DNA from: Megalonaias nervosa
Taxonomy: Eukaryota; Mollusca; Bivalvia; Unionida; Unionidae
Reading direction: 5' to 3'
Length of the DNA: 64,000 nt
NCBI GenBank assembly: GCA_016617855.1
Contig: JAECUM010033842.1
Location: forward strand, 84,702-148,701
The notes beneath the pieces were generated by a model. The model worked only from the letters and a program-made list of their open reading frames with translations. It made no database searches and was not told the DNA's origin. Shown piece after piece: positions 43,101 through 55,900 of the stretch (position 1 is the first letter of the stretch; each line of letters starts with the position of its first letter). Both the position numbers and the translations under genes were made by a program.

Positions 43101-46100
43101 CTGCTTAAGAGAATGAGGCTTAAAAAATGGAGGCGAAAATATGTTTTTCAGGGCTGGCAAAATTTCCCTAACTGTAATGAATGGAAGCATGTGTGGTTTG
43201 TATGCACATCTAATGAAGAAATTAATTTAATTTTTTAATATACTTAGGTTAAGTTTTAGGGGAAGTGAATTAGTGTTCTCATCCCTCTAGGCCTGAATTC
43301 TAAACAAGACTTTTCAACCATATTTAATGTGACACGATAAACAGCAGGTTACTGGAAAAATAATTTCTATAAGATATGATTCATCAAGTTTTCATCCCAA
43401 AGGATTCTACAGTTAATCTCCAATTATTTTTTAAAAAATCTGTTTTGGGTTTTTGAAAAGACGCAAAACAAGAAAAACAACCATTTACAGGTTAGCCTTT
43501 ATCCTGAAGACTTGCAACATGGAACATGAATCTTACCTGATGTAGCACCAAAATAGCATCTTGTGTCATCTGCAAAAGTAAAAGTTGAATCCATAACAAT
43601 CTAGCAAGTGAGATGCCCATTTATAAAAAACTAATCCCTTAATTTCCAATCTAACCAAACAGTGTAAATTTTGCAGGTATAAATTTGTGTGGTACTGTTA
43701 AAATGAAATTTTTGGTGGTACTTACATCTATGAACTAGGTAAGAATTAATATTATGAGCTATCCAGACTGGTTTACTCTAATAGGTGTCCATCAGTAGAT
43801 TTCATTGTTTAATTCATAATTTTTGCCACCCATCTTTAGTTTATTATATCAACATAGTTTAACATCAACATTTTTGAAAAAATAATGCATTTAACTAATG
43901 TTAGCATCACTGATCTTCTAACAGGTAAGACAAACACATAAGTAAAAATAGTTTGCATGAATGGGCTGATGCATCATTACAATTCTTTGTGCATACTTAC
44001 AACTGCCTCATCTGTTATTCTGAGTGATCATAAATACCAGTGCTGTTCTTTTCATGTCCTAATGAGTTCATCATAACATCAAAACTTATGAGATTCATGT
44101 ATACCATATATACTCATTTATTGACCTTTCTTACTGAAACTTTAATTCATGCAGGATAGGGGTTGTCTTATAAGCACGACATTAAAAAATATCGAATTTA
44201 CAAGTAATGTTAGAAACTCAAAATGTTTGCAGTACACCAAAAANNNNNNNNNNNNNNNNNNNNNNNNNNNNNAAAAAGAATTCCAGTGTTTTTACTGTGA
44301 AACTGCAGCAGCAAACGGTTGGTTTACACAAAGCGGCATACAGTAGTCTACCCCAAATGAGTAAGCACCTTCAATGACAAGGTGGTTGAAGAAGAAGAAA
44401 AGGGCCTGGATCTTGAGCTGTTCATAAGGCATTGCTGTAAAATGAGTGTCCTTGACTCTAAACTCAAAGTGTGGAGCAAGCATGTCACTGAATCATTTGT
44501 CATTGCTCTTTACTTCATAATGATACCGCTCCGGTGGCCTAGTGGTTAGAGCATCCACCTCGGATGCGGGAGGTCGTGTGTTCAATCCCCGGCCGAGTCA
44601 TACCAAAGACTTACAAAAATGGTACTAACAGCTTGGCGCTCAGCATTAAGAGGTTAGTGTTAGGACTGGTCGGCCTGGTGTCAGGATAATGTGACTGGGT
44701 GGGACATCATGCTACATGTCTGCGGCATGATACCCCAGTGCTAGACATCACTATAAAACTGCGTTACTGCAGACATCGTAGCGATATGACTGAAAAATTG
44801 TTAAAGCTACGTTAAAATTCCAAATCACACACACACATACTTCATAATGACTCTGGATGAGTAGTATGAAGAAAATCTATCAAAAGGAAATATAAGCCAA
44901 TGAAAAAACTTGGACCGAAACTGTAGCCTTGACTTTATGGGTAAGTAGGTGTGTTAAAGGATGAATTGTCTTAGCATCATAATGACTGGTGTCAAATCTG
45001 ATGAAAACCTATCAAGGGGTTTTGGAAATAAAGATAACGAACATTTGTAAAAGTAAAGCTGTCATGCAAATTCTCCATGACAAAAGACTTTGACACCAAT
45101 GTACATGGGTGTGTGTGCACATGTTTTAGAATGAATTATAAAGATTCATGCCATGTATGATGAGAATCTATCCAGAATTTTGGGAAATAAAGAACCTTTA
45201 CAAAATGTTGCCCTCTGAAAAGTGACTGGTATTTCTCACTTCCCAACATGGGCTCAACAATACAAGAAGTGACCTCATCTGAATGAACAAAAAAGGTATT
45301 TTTCATCTGGTGCACAACGAAGTGGCTCTTAACATGTCAATTTTACCCTCTTCCTCCTTTCTTGCTAATCATGAATCGCTGACCTACATTCACTCACCGG
45401 CATTTCCTTGTGTGGACTTAAAATGCTTCTAGCTGAGCGGAAGGATTGTCGAAAGTGATTACTCGGCACAAGGGAGACAAGCAGAAAACTAGCAGCTGAA
45501 ATGAAATGTCAAGATGCATCTACATTGTAAATATTTAAATTTCTTGAATGTTTAGACAGAATAGTTTGAAAAAATCCATTTAATAGCATTTTCAATAACA
45601 TTTATTTATATTAAATACGAAGTAAATTATTTTCTGTATCAATCCCTGTTAAAATAAGTGTTATTGCTTTTATAATACGACATCATGTACAGAGGGGACC
45701 AAAATATCAATTTTAGCAGAAAATATGCAGTACAAATCTGTATAAAAACTTGCAAATGTTTTCTTATTCCTAAAGTAAAACTATGTGTTTTCAAACAACA
45801 GTATTTTTTTTTTTTTACAGTGATTCCAATAAGATTCCAGGTACAATGATAATTTCACATACAAGGTGCACTCTTTTTGTTTGAGGACCAACTTGAAATA
45901 ATAACGAATATATGTGTCAAGTTTTGTTAACATTTTTGCTCTGCTTTAAGAGTAGAAACAGCAATTAATTGACCAATGGATCCTGAATATAAATGAAACT
46001 ACACTTCTGGTATTTATTATATATTCCCTTGTCTTTGCTTTCCAAATCGTTTTAAATTAAAATGTCTGAATGGAATTAAAAGCAAATTCAGATTTAAACA

Positions 46101-49100
46101 AGTTCAGATCAGTCCATCGGCATCAGTAAAAATAGCTCGAGTTCCAGTCTATGTGAGAAATATAGATATTGTTGTGTATATCTATATCATGTGTTTTAAT
46201 TTTCATGATTCTAGATTGAAAGATTGTTTACTAAATTACATATTAAATACCAATTTTCTTTGTAGTTGTAGGTTTTTACTTTAAAAGAAAAGGTCATTCT
46301 TGTAAACACATTCATAGTTTCAAAGACAGTGAGATGTAATTTCACTGAAGTAGATATGCAAAGTTCAGTACAGGTCATAAGATTACCCCAAAGGAAATCC
46401 AGCTGATCTAATTTCTGATTGGCTAGCTGCTAAAGCACTTGACCTTGTTTACAGATAGAGTGATTTCGAAATGTTCAGTTGAGTCTTAATTTGCTTACTG
46501 TATTGCGTCTCAGGTAATGATATAATGGATGATTTAATGAAAATTAGTTAGTCCGAGCATTAACATCAGTCTTAGAAGAGACAAATAGCTGTTATCATTT
46601 AAGTGGCTTCATTTAGTCATTTCAATTTTTCATTGGAATTACAAAGTGCTCAGACATTTCAAGTCTAGTAGCAGTATTAATTACTGTGAATTCATTTAAA
46701 GACATTTTGGATTATAACTGTAATGCAACAAGACTTCGCACAGCAGCAGAATAGAGGGAATTTAATTAGGATTACTAAGGGAACTTATTTGGATTACTCA
46801 ATACTTTTGGACTTGTGACAGAACTTTAGAACTATTTAGAATTTTATTCACCATACTGCAAGTTATTTTTTCATTTTTCACTTTTTATTTTAGGGAAATA
46901 AACTATATTTTGAATTTTACAGAACTTGTTGGTTTTCACTCTTTTCTTTTACTCAGTTTATCATAACTAAATTTAAACTCAACACCTGAATAAAATGTTA
47001 CATCAATCATGTACAATTAATGAGTATGTAATTAACAAGACACTAATTTTTGTAGTCTGCCTCTTTGTCAAGAAGTAAAAACTTTAAAAATATGATTACT
47101 TTATATTGTAGATAGACATACATATGGACAAACATGCACATGGATGCCAAAATGATGACCGTGTCAAGCTTCTGCCAAGGTGTACTCAACAAAAACAGTA
47201 TTTGACCTATCACATAAATTTTCGTCTTTTGACCAGTTATATAATAAAAACAAAATGTTTGAAAAATCAAGTAAAACAGTTTTGCCAGTGACTAACCATT
47301 TCTGACCCTGACATTGTTGTGTTTCATGAGATATGGTTCCACCCAGTTGTCCATCTGATTCAGGACCCAAGCATTGGCCAGCTTGTTCCTTGTTACCTGT
47401 GTTGACATCCACTCCAGGCACTGCTGTGGACAACAAGCTGTCAGCTGTAAAGAATCATCACTAAATCTATGAAAGATCTGTAACAAATGGGCAAATAATT
47501 TAAATCATGGCTGTTGCACTGAAACTTCCGTGGTAAGGCCATTCATACATACAGATGACAATCTATCCATCCCGTCTTATATCAACTCTCATCCTTTTAA
47601 TTCATTTTAAATGAAATCTTACTAAAATACTGATGCTAGGACTTGACCAACAAAGTGTTTAGAAACATTTCTAAATTATAACAAATAATGTTCAAGAAGG
47701 CAGCTGCCACCTTTTAGGCTGACTTGCCCCCATCCCCCTGGTGAGGTGTGAGACTCAAATATCTGAAAACAGCTCATGGCACAAAATCAGATGCCTCAAA
47801 CTAGTAGTTGGATTTTGTAGGAAATTGTTGCTGTGGGAAAAACACATGACAGAATTTGCATTAGAGGCATTTTCATGTCTGAATAGTAGAATAAAACGAA
47901 TGACTTGCCTCCCAAAATTTCTGCAAAATATATTGTGTGAAAGGTGGCATCCCTGGAGGTCCTGCCTGAAATTCTACAAGCATTGACATCAGCTTGAAGA
48001 AAGGCTGGGACAGCTGGAAAAAAAATATATTAGTATTTCAAAGAACAATGAGGATTCAGACACTGCGATTTTTATTGGATGTAATGAAACTGTGCCCCTT
48101 GTATTTTTGAAATTTCTAAGCAAGAAACTCAAGTCCTAGCTCCAGGGTTGAAAATCTGAATGTTCTGTAACTTTAATTACAATCAAGATAGAATCATGGG
48201 GCTTTTTGAATCTTCCTAGAATTAGTTTTTACAATAAAGTGTAGATTTCAATGACACAGATATAATACAAACAATAAATCAAGATCTGGAGTTTTGATAT
48301 TCAGCTCGAGTTCTGCACTCAACAGAGAAATTTATTTCCGCATCATGCTCAAACCATTATGTACATTCCTGCAGCAGATCAATACTTATGGCAGATTTAT
48401 TGTTATTATTATCATTATCTTTATTACTGTATTTGATAAAATATATATCATCATAAAATCAGTATGTGTAACTAAAAGAAAAGGTAAACAAATCAGAAAA
48501 CTCTTCTGGGAAACATGGCAAGACAATAACTGTATCCATATGACACTGATGCCCCCAACAATATGAACAATATGATGCAACTGAAGGTTAAAGTTCAACA
48601 CAAGCAAGGACAAATCTCTTAAAAGTTTCCTGAAAAAAGATGGTCTTCCTATAGTAAAATCCTTACGTCCTCCTGAAGTTATCAAGTGGAAACAAAACTT
48701 GCAACAGACATACATAACAAGAAACAACATATGGGATGAGAAGGACTGACATGGGTAACACTGGCCCCTTTGTAGATAAGGCTTGGGTATAACAAGTTAG
48801 AAATGAACTGATGCACTTCCAACTTGTACATGATAAACCAGAAGCTAGGTTAAAGTTGGAAAGTTTATTTAATGTTTTTTCAAGAAAGAAAAGTGGATAA
48901 TCTTACATAAATAATGAAACAATACACATGTAAGAATTTTACAACTACCTCTGGGTTCATTTTCTTGATGGCACTGAATACCATGTTTACCATCTGAAAG
49001 TAACAATACATGTTAAAATAAGATGGAAGTGTCAAGTTTTCACTAAGCAATAACATATATACTGGATTTATAAAGGAGATGATAGGTAGTTATATCAGAA

Positions 49101-49881
49101 ATATAATTCTCCAACTTCAATGTGTTCTTATAATGTTGCGACTTTTGTGATAAAACTATAAATCACAATTATTTATACAATCATTTCAAGTCAAAATTTC
49201 AGGGAGCTCTGCAAAATCATGAAAAATTATGCATTTTTATTTGTTAAGTGGTTTTTTTTGTCTTGCATTTACACGTCAACATAAAATGTGGGGAAGTTTT
49301 ATAAAAAAACTGACAGAAGTTTCCTAATAATATTTCTGGAGTATGTTGGACAAGCACATCAACAAGTTTCCAAAAGAATGAATGATTGCCATTTTCATAT
49401 AAACAATTTTATGGATCCTCAGTTCTCCACAGGATTTCAATACATTTTAAATTCAAACAATTCTTAAGAGGATATTCTATTCATGCCAACTGATATTGTG
49501 CACAGAGAGATGAACAGACTGATTAAAGAAAGTTACTGGATTCAGTGTTTAGCTACACCTCTCCCTTGGTTATTCGAGTATAACAGGGCCAGAAACAAAA
49601 ATTAATGGGGTTGCCATCCATGCTGGACAAAAACAAACATGTTTGTAACATGGATGTTTAATGGCTGAATACTTGTTTCATACATTGTGAATAACTGTAC
49701 ACATAAATAATAGCTGATTTGGGGGGAATTGAGTTGTTTGTTTAAGCAGCTTACTGGAAAATGACAGAAAAATAAATTTCATCTATGGGTCACTAATCCA
49801 ATTTCAAAATTCCTTCCCTTGTCACAAGCATGTTTCACTGAACTGTCCTCATTAAATGACATCATGTAAATGATGCAATTG

Positions 49882-49945
<64 letters not shown>

Positions 49946-52900
49946 CACACATACACACATACATACATATATATATCAATGTATCAATGCCAACCAACTC
50001 TTTAAAACTATGTTGATCCTGAAGAAGCATAGAATAAATCTGAAACCAGTCACACAAGTTTATTCGTGTTTGTGCTGTTTTGAATTTTGATTTTAGCCAA
50101 AAATATTTAGTAATATTTTTGATTCTTACAAAACAAAAACCCCAAACAATTACAAACAAGTATTAATTGCTTATGAAGAAAAATAGGATGAGAAGAACTT
50201 ACTGCTACTGCAAGCCCTTCATTCCATCGACAGAGACTGAATATTAGATTACAAGTCTGACGAACATTGATGTTGTCACGTATCTGGTTGAACAGGAATG
50301 GGAAACCCTTCAAATGCAAGGTAAGAGAAAACTAAGATTCAACGATCAAAGTTTATTTGTTTCAAGAGTTTCTGAATAGCTATAAAAAAAGGAGCACACT
50401 TAAAAAACTCTTTCAAGTCTGATCTAAATAATGAATTACAGCAATATTTCTTCAGATATTGATTCTTACAAGTAACATTAAACTAGAAAAAAAGGTTTTG
50501 TACTAACCACGCAAAATGTTTCCAATAATTTTCCCATCATATAATTACCAATCATAGTCATTTTTCCTCAATATCAGAATAAGAAGCAGAAGATTGCAAA
50601 ACCCATGAAAATTTTATTACAAACAACATCTGATGTGAAAAGAAAAATAAATCAATTAGATCTACATTAAAGGACTATTTTCATCCATCCAAAGGATTTT
50701 TTATAAAAATATTCTGTTTTCTACCATATGTATTTTTTTGGTAATCTAAACATAATAATCTATTAGTAAATACACAAAACGGAATGCATGAAGAAGAATC
50801 TATATGTGTAAGCATATTTATATGGCTATAGCAATCTCTTGAAGGATGAAAGACAAAGCTCCCTTAACTACTGAGGTGCCAATCACTGAGCATGTCTATC
50901 AAGAATCCAATCATCACGATCATGGAATCTAAGTACTCACAACAGAGAATACATTAGTTAAAAATAACAGACCTATACAGGCATATTGGATCTTCCTACA
51001 AGTCAATACATATCTGTACACAGTCAGAAACAATGATGGTCCCATGCTTATAAATGGTGCATACATTCCTCCAATTCCAGAACCCTGAATTTCTTAAAAC
51101 ATTTGTGACCATAAACATTAGTCATCACGCATCATCTGGATCATTCTTTTCTCATCGTCCCTGCCACCACTTCACACCTGGTCAGTCTAACTGACTGATT
51201 TCTTATTATGTAAGATTTATTTTTACAAGAAACTACATTCTATCATAAAGGTGCCCAAGTACTTCTGTCCCTACATCTGACCACACAGAAAACTCCTATT
51301 CAAAATTTTTACCCATACAATTTTGACTTCAAGAAATTCATCAATCTGGAATGCAGACTCTTCACTAAAAATTGGTAATAATTTTGCAAAATCAGGAATA
51401 ATAGACAGTTATGAAACTTATATTAAAATCAAGATTCTGACAAATATGAAAAGGCACAAATGTGAACAACCATTGGTTTACCTTTGATCCACCCCCTATG
51501 ATGGCATTATAGTCTTTGTCCGAAATCTGGAGTTGGTGGTCATCACCTCGGGATTTCTCAACCAGGAGGGCAATTAACGAAATCATCTTGTCTAGAGACA
51601 AGGGTTTGTAGTTCTCTTCAGTTAGAGTGATCACATCATCTTCCTCATCATCGGACAAAATCTCAACCTAGAGACATAATTTTCATCAGACTTGCAGATA
51701 ACAAACTTTCTCTTGTGTAAGTACTACATATCATAAAAACATCAACTTGCATCAAAGAACATACATGTAATAGAAGTATGAATTTTCACCGAATTGTATA
51801 ATGAATGAGTCTTTTTCATTTCTCTGCAAACACTCTTGCATGTAAGAATTCACATATGTGCATCACAGAAGGGAGATAACTTCAGGATACAACTATCGGC
51901 TTCAATCATCAATGTTCACTGATCCATTACTAATACAAATGATTATAAAGGAATTCTTACTGTAAAACAAATTCTGCAATTAACGAAGAACCTAAACAAA
52001 TTATATGCCTTTTCTGTGAACAACACCCTTTTATGTAGAAAATTGAAATGTTTGTGTACAAACAACTTTTCTTCTTTACACCACAAAGGCCCTGAACCTT
52101 GATCTTCTGTCATCAAAATTAGTAGGGTTATTCCTTACCCAAGCCAAGACTGGTAACTGTAGATGGTGCACAAGTCAAGTTAATGTGTAGAAACAAAATC
52201 AGCAACATATAGATGGGAAACACCATTAACATAAAATACTCAACCTTATGGCAGGCATACCAAAATATATTTTCTTGTTAAGATATAAATGACTGAACTG
52301 AAAATCAAATTCTGTGTTGAAAGAGAAGTGGTATGAGACAACTGTTGGATCTGCTGGGAATGAAGTCAAAGAGAGTTTATTTGTGATTTTACAAGTGATT
52401 TTTAAATTCAGATCATGATCAATAATGTGGCACTAACTGAATGGCAAACTAATGGTTGTCAGGAACTATTCCTGAACTTGCTGTTGATGTTTTCAAAGAA
52501 GAAAGAATAAACTTACATAGTTTTCCTGTGCTTTCTGTCCCATATAGAAAGAGACCATTGTAGATATGGCATTGGTGTGGATAAGGAAGAAACAATCCTC
52601 ATCTCCGAGCTTGGCAAATTCAAATAAGAAGGCAAAGTACTCTGCCAGGTATTTACTGTGGGGCCGTACACCATGCTCCAGCTGAAACAAATAAAAGGCA
52701 ATCTAACTGCTTGTGTATCTTTCTCCTCTTTCTATTTGCTATTGACTATAAAATCTGCCAGTTTTTTTTGTCACTAACCAAATCTACAACTATTGCAATG
52801 AAGATCAATAAAACTTTCTTCCTCTCTTTCCTATATCAATCATACTCTCTCTCTCTCTCTCTCTCTCAATACCATTACTTCTTTTTCCATCACTTATCCA

Positions 52901-55900
52901 TTTCTCTCTGTAATCTCTCTGCATTTAACTTAACTTGCTAATCTAATGCCCAAAAAACAGCTCTCACCATATACTGTCACCATTGGGCTGATAGCTTGCA
53001 AACAGATGCAAATTTTTACTAATGATACATACTTTTAAAAGATCATTACAGTAAGTATTTATGCATAAGAAGTACCAGTAAAACATTGCATCCATTTGTG
53101 AGATATTAGCACTATGCTAACTACTGGTACATGGCAAGAACTGGTCCTCTGCAAATATGCAAAAATTTGAAGTATTTAAGTGTAATTTTTCATTTCAGTA
53201 ATTTAATTTTAGCTATTAATCTTTTCCAGGGTTCCCAAACAGTTTATACTCTACTGGGAGAAAAGAAGTTGCAGAAATCCAAGATAACATCATTTCATCT
53301 TTTTAACTGCTGTTTGTTGAAACCATATCTGATATTAAGTGATACAAATATTTTCAAGATCACTGCTGTGGCTGTAATATCGGATGTAAGATTGTCACCA
53401 TTTTCAATTAGGACCAACTAGACATAACACATAAAAGAAGATTTTTGGTGAAAACTCCATGTTGATATGACCATCTATTCATAATGAGCAGTGATAAAAA
53501 GATTTTCAAAATGGCTTTCCTGAGAGACGTATCGAATGCAGGATAGGCACCATTTTCAATCACGACCCAGTAAATATCCTAAGAAGTCTTTTGATGAAAA
53601 CAACATGTTAATATGACCATTCATTCAGAAGGAGTAGGGATAACAAGATTTTCAAGCTTACCAACCATGAAAACCATACTTGATGTCAGACTGTCATCAT
53701 TTTCATTCAAAACCACTCTAGACAACATAAACCTTCTGGTGAAAACCCTATGTCAATATGACTCTCTGTTTAGGAGGTGAAGCAATCAGATTTTCAAGAT
53801 GGCCACCATAATGGCCATATTGGAGATCAGATCAGCACCTTTCTTCACTGAAGACCAAGTAGACATCATAGGAAATCTTTTGGAGAAACCACATGTTGAT
53901 ACGATTTTCCATCCAGGAGAAGTATCAAGAAGATTTTCTAAATGACTTCTATGACAGCCGTATTAGATGTCACATCAGTACCATTTTCATTCAGGACCAA
54001 CCAAACATTGTAAGATGTCTTTTCGTGACAACTCCATGCATTCCATTTGGAAGAAGTAGCAATAACAAGATTTTAAAGATGACCACTGCGGTGGCTATAA
54101 TGGATGCCAGAGCAGCACCATTTTGATTTGAGACTAACTACACATTGGGATGAATGTTCACGCAAAGTTTAATAGCAATCATCCAAGTATGCTGATTTCT
54201 GAGAAAATGACCTAATGGGCAGATAAACCAGTTAACATTATATGCCCTGAATGGGGCAGGGCATATAAAAAGCAAATGAAATATCAAATAAAATACATAC
54301 AATAGTTAACATTTTCTTGATGAACCTGGTGACACAAGACTTGCTGCCAATTTCTGACACATCCACTTCCCCATCATCACTGAAAAAGTATATAACATGT
54401 GAAATATTTATGTACTAAACATATACATATTTGCAACAATGCTGCCAAAATGAGAAGAAATACAACAGACTCACCAGCTGAAAATAATAATTCTTGGAAG
54501 TTTTGTTCTAGTTCAAAATGCAGCAAATTCCTCTTTCAGTGCAAAAAGTATAGACAAATATAGATATTATCTATTGCCGAGATTTACTGGCTTGTATGTT
54601 ACAATGACAAAATTACGAGTACTGATAAATTGTAATGATAACTGGCTTAAAAATAAACTTGTTAGTTTATTCAAGAAACAGCCTCAATTTTATGATTATT
54701 ATCTAAAAGTAGGAAGGCAATATTCTCATTTTCTGAATCTGTATCACCATACTCTCAAACGAGGTTGGAACTACATTTACCCTGACTTTCAACAATTTTA
54801 ATGCAATAAGTCATAAACTGACAAAAGCAAATTAGAGCAAAAAAAAGAGAAAACTTATTAATAATACGAGTACAACATCCTGCTAATGTTTAATGCTTGT
54901 CATTATGTGATGAAATTATACATATCTGAATTAAGTAGAAATGATAAGAAAACAGGAAGATTAAATATATCGTCTTTTCAAACAAACTGTATTAATTATA
55001 ACATTCCCATCTAATAATGCATAATGATAGTCCCTTAACAACCACAAAGTCATTTTTGAAAATATTTTTCAAATAACATTATGATTAATAAAATACACTG
55101 ATTGATCAGTAGAAATATGTCTGAAGTGTCTTAAGACATACAGTAAATGATAAATTGCAATAATTTCATATTACAGGTCATAGAGAATAACTTTTGAAAA
55201 TAATCATGGGTGTATTATGTCCAACACTTGCCATCATTAATATAATGGACTCTAACAGCAGTGCTCAAAGGACTTGAGATATCATTATGCAAGCTGTTTC
55301 AGCTAATCAAGTAATCTCTGAAATTGCAGTTATCTACTGACAGCCTTACTTTTAAATTGTCTCAAAGACAATTAACTGTACATAAACTGGCCAAGGATGA
55401 TCTGATGTGAGCATTAAGCAGTAGAGTTAACTCTTTATACAGATTATGGACATTTATCATCATGGTAGAGAGAGGTCTCTATCTGTTTTTGTTGGGTTTT
55501 TTTTTTATACTTAAAATCATATTTATCCAAACACGACTATTACGGGGGACTTTAGGAATCAACTTGTTTTTAGCATGACATGCTATGACAGGTATGATAG
55601 TGGGAAATTTAAAGAAGGTGGATTGTAGCAACAAGTTTTGATTTCACCAAACTTGATTAAAATAGTTGCATAAATCTTAAAGCTACTAGATTTTGAAAGA
55701 AATGTTCTATTTTTAAATTATTAAATGGGTTCCATGGAGGGAGGACTTTGTTATATCTGGAATCGCATTTTAATGAAATGTGTTGTAACAAAGTGTGTGT
55801 GTGTTTTCATTCAAAGATACATGAAAAGAAAAAGACCTCTGGAAAAGAAGAACAACATCAACAAGTGTGTAAAATACTTAATAATTTTACCTGTCGACAA

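Noticed and set aside
44292..44483. Frames on both strands at 44.3-44.5 kb as a USP34 exon
   Set aside because: No family similarity, and exons 13 and 14 join in phase without it.
44524..44837. tRNA gene (A and B boxes present)
   Set aside because: The sequence continues into a SINE body with a (CA)n tail and target duplications. The cloverleaf is degraded, so it is a SINE head and not a functional tRNA.
47445..47477. Starting exon 12 at the upstream acceptor as the main form
   Set aside because: It adds 11 residues absent from the human alignment. The downstream acceptor gives a gap-free match, so the longer form is kept only as a possible variant.
49886..50159. 126-codon minus frame with an Ile-Tyr repeat
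   Set aside because: It is a translation of the TA microsatellite.
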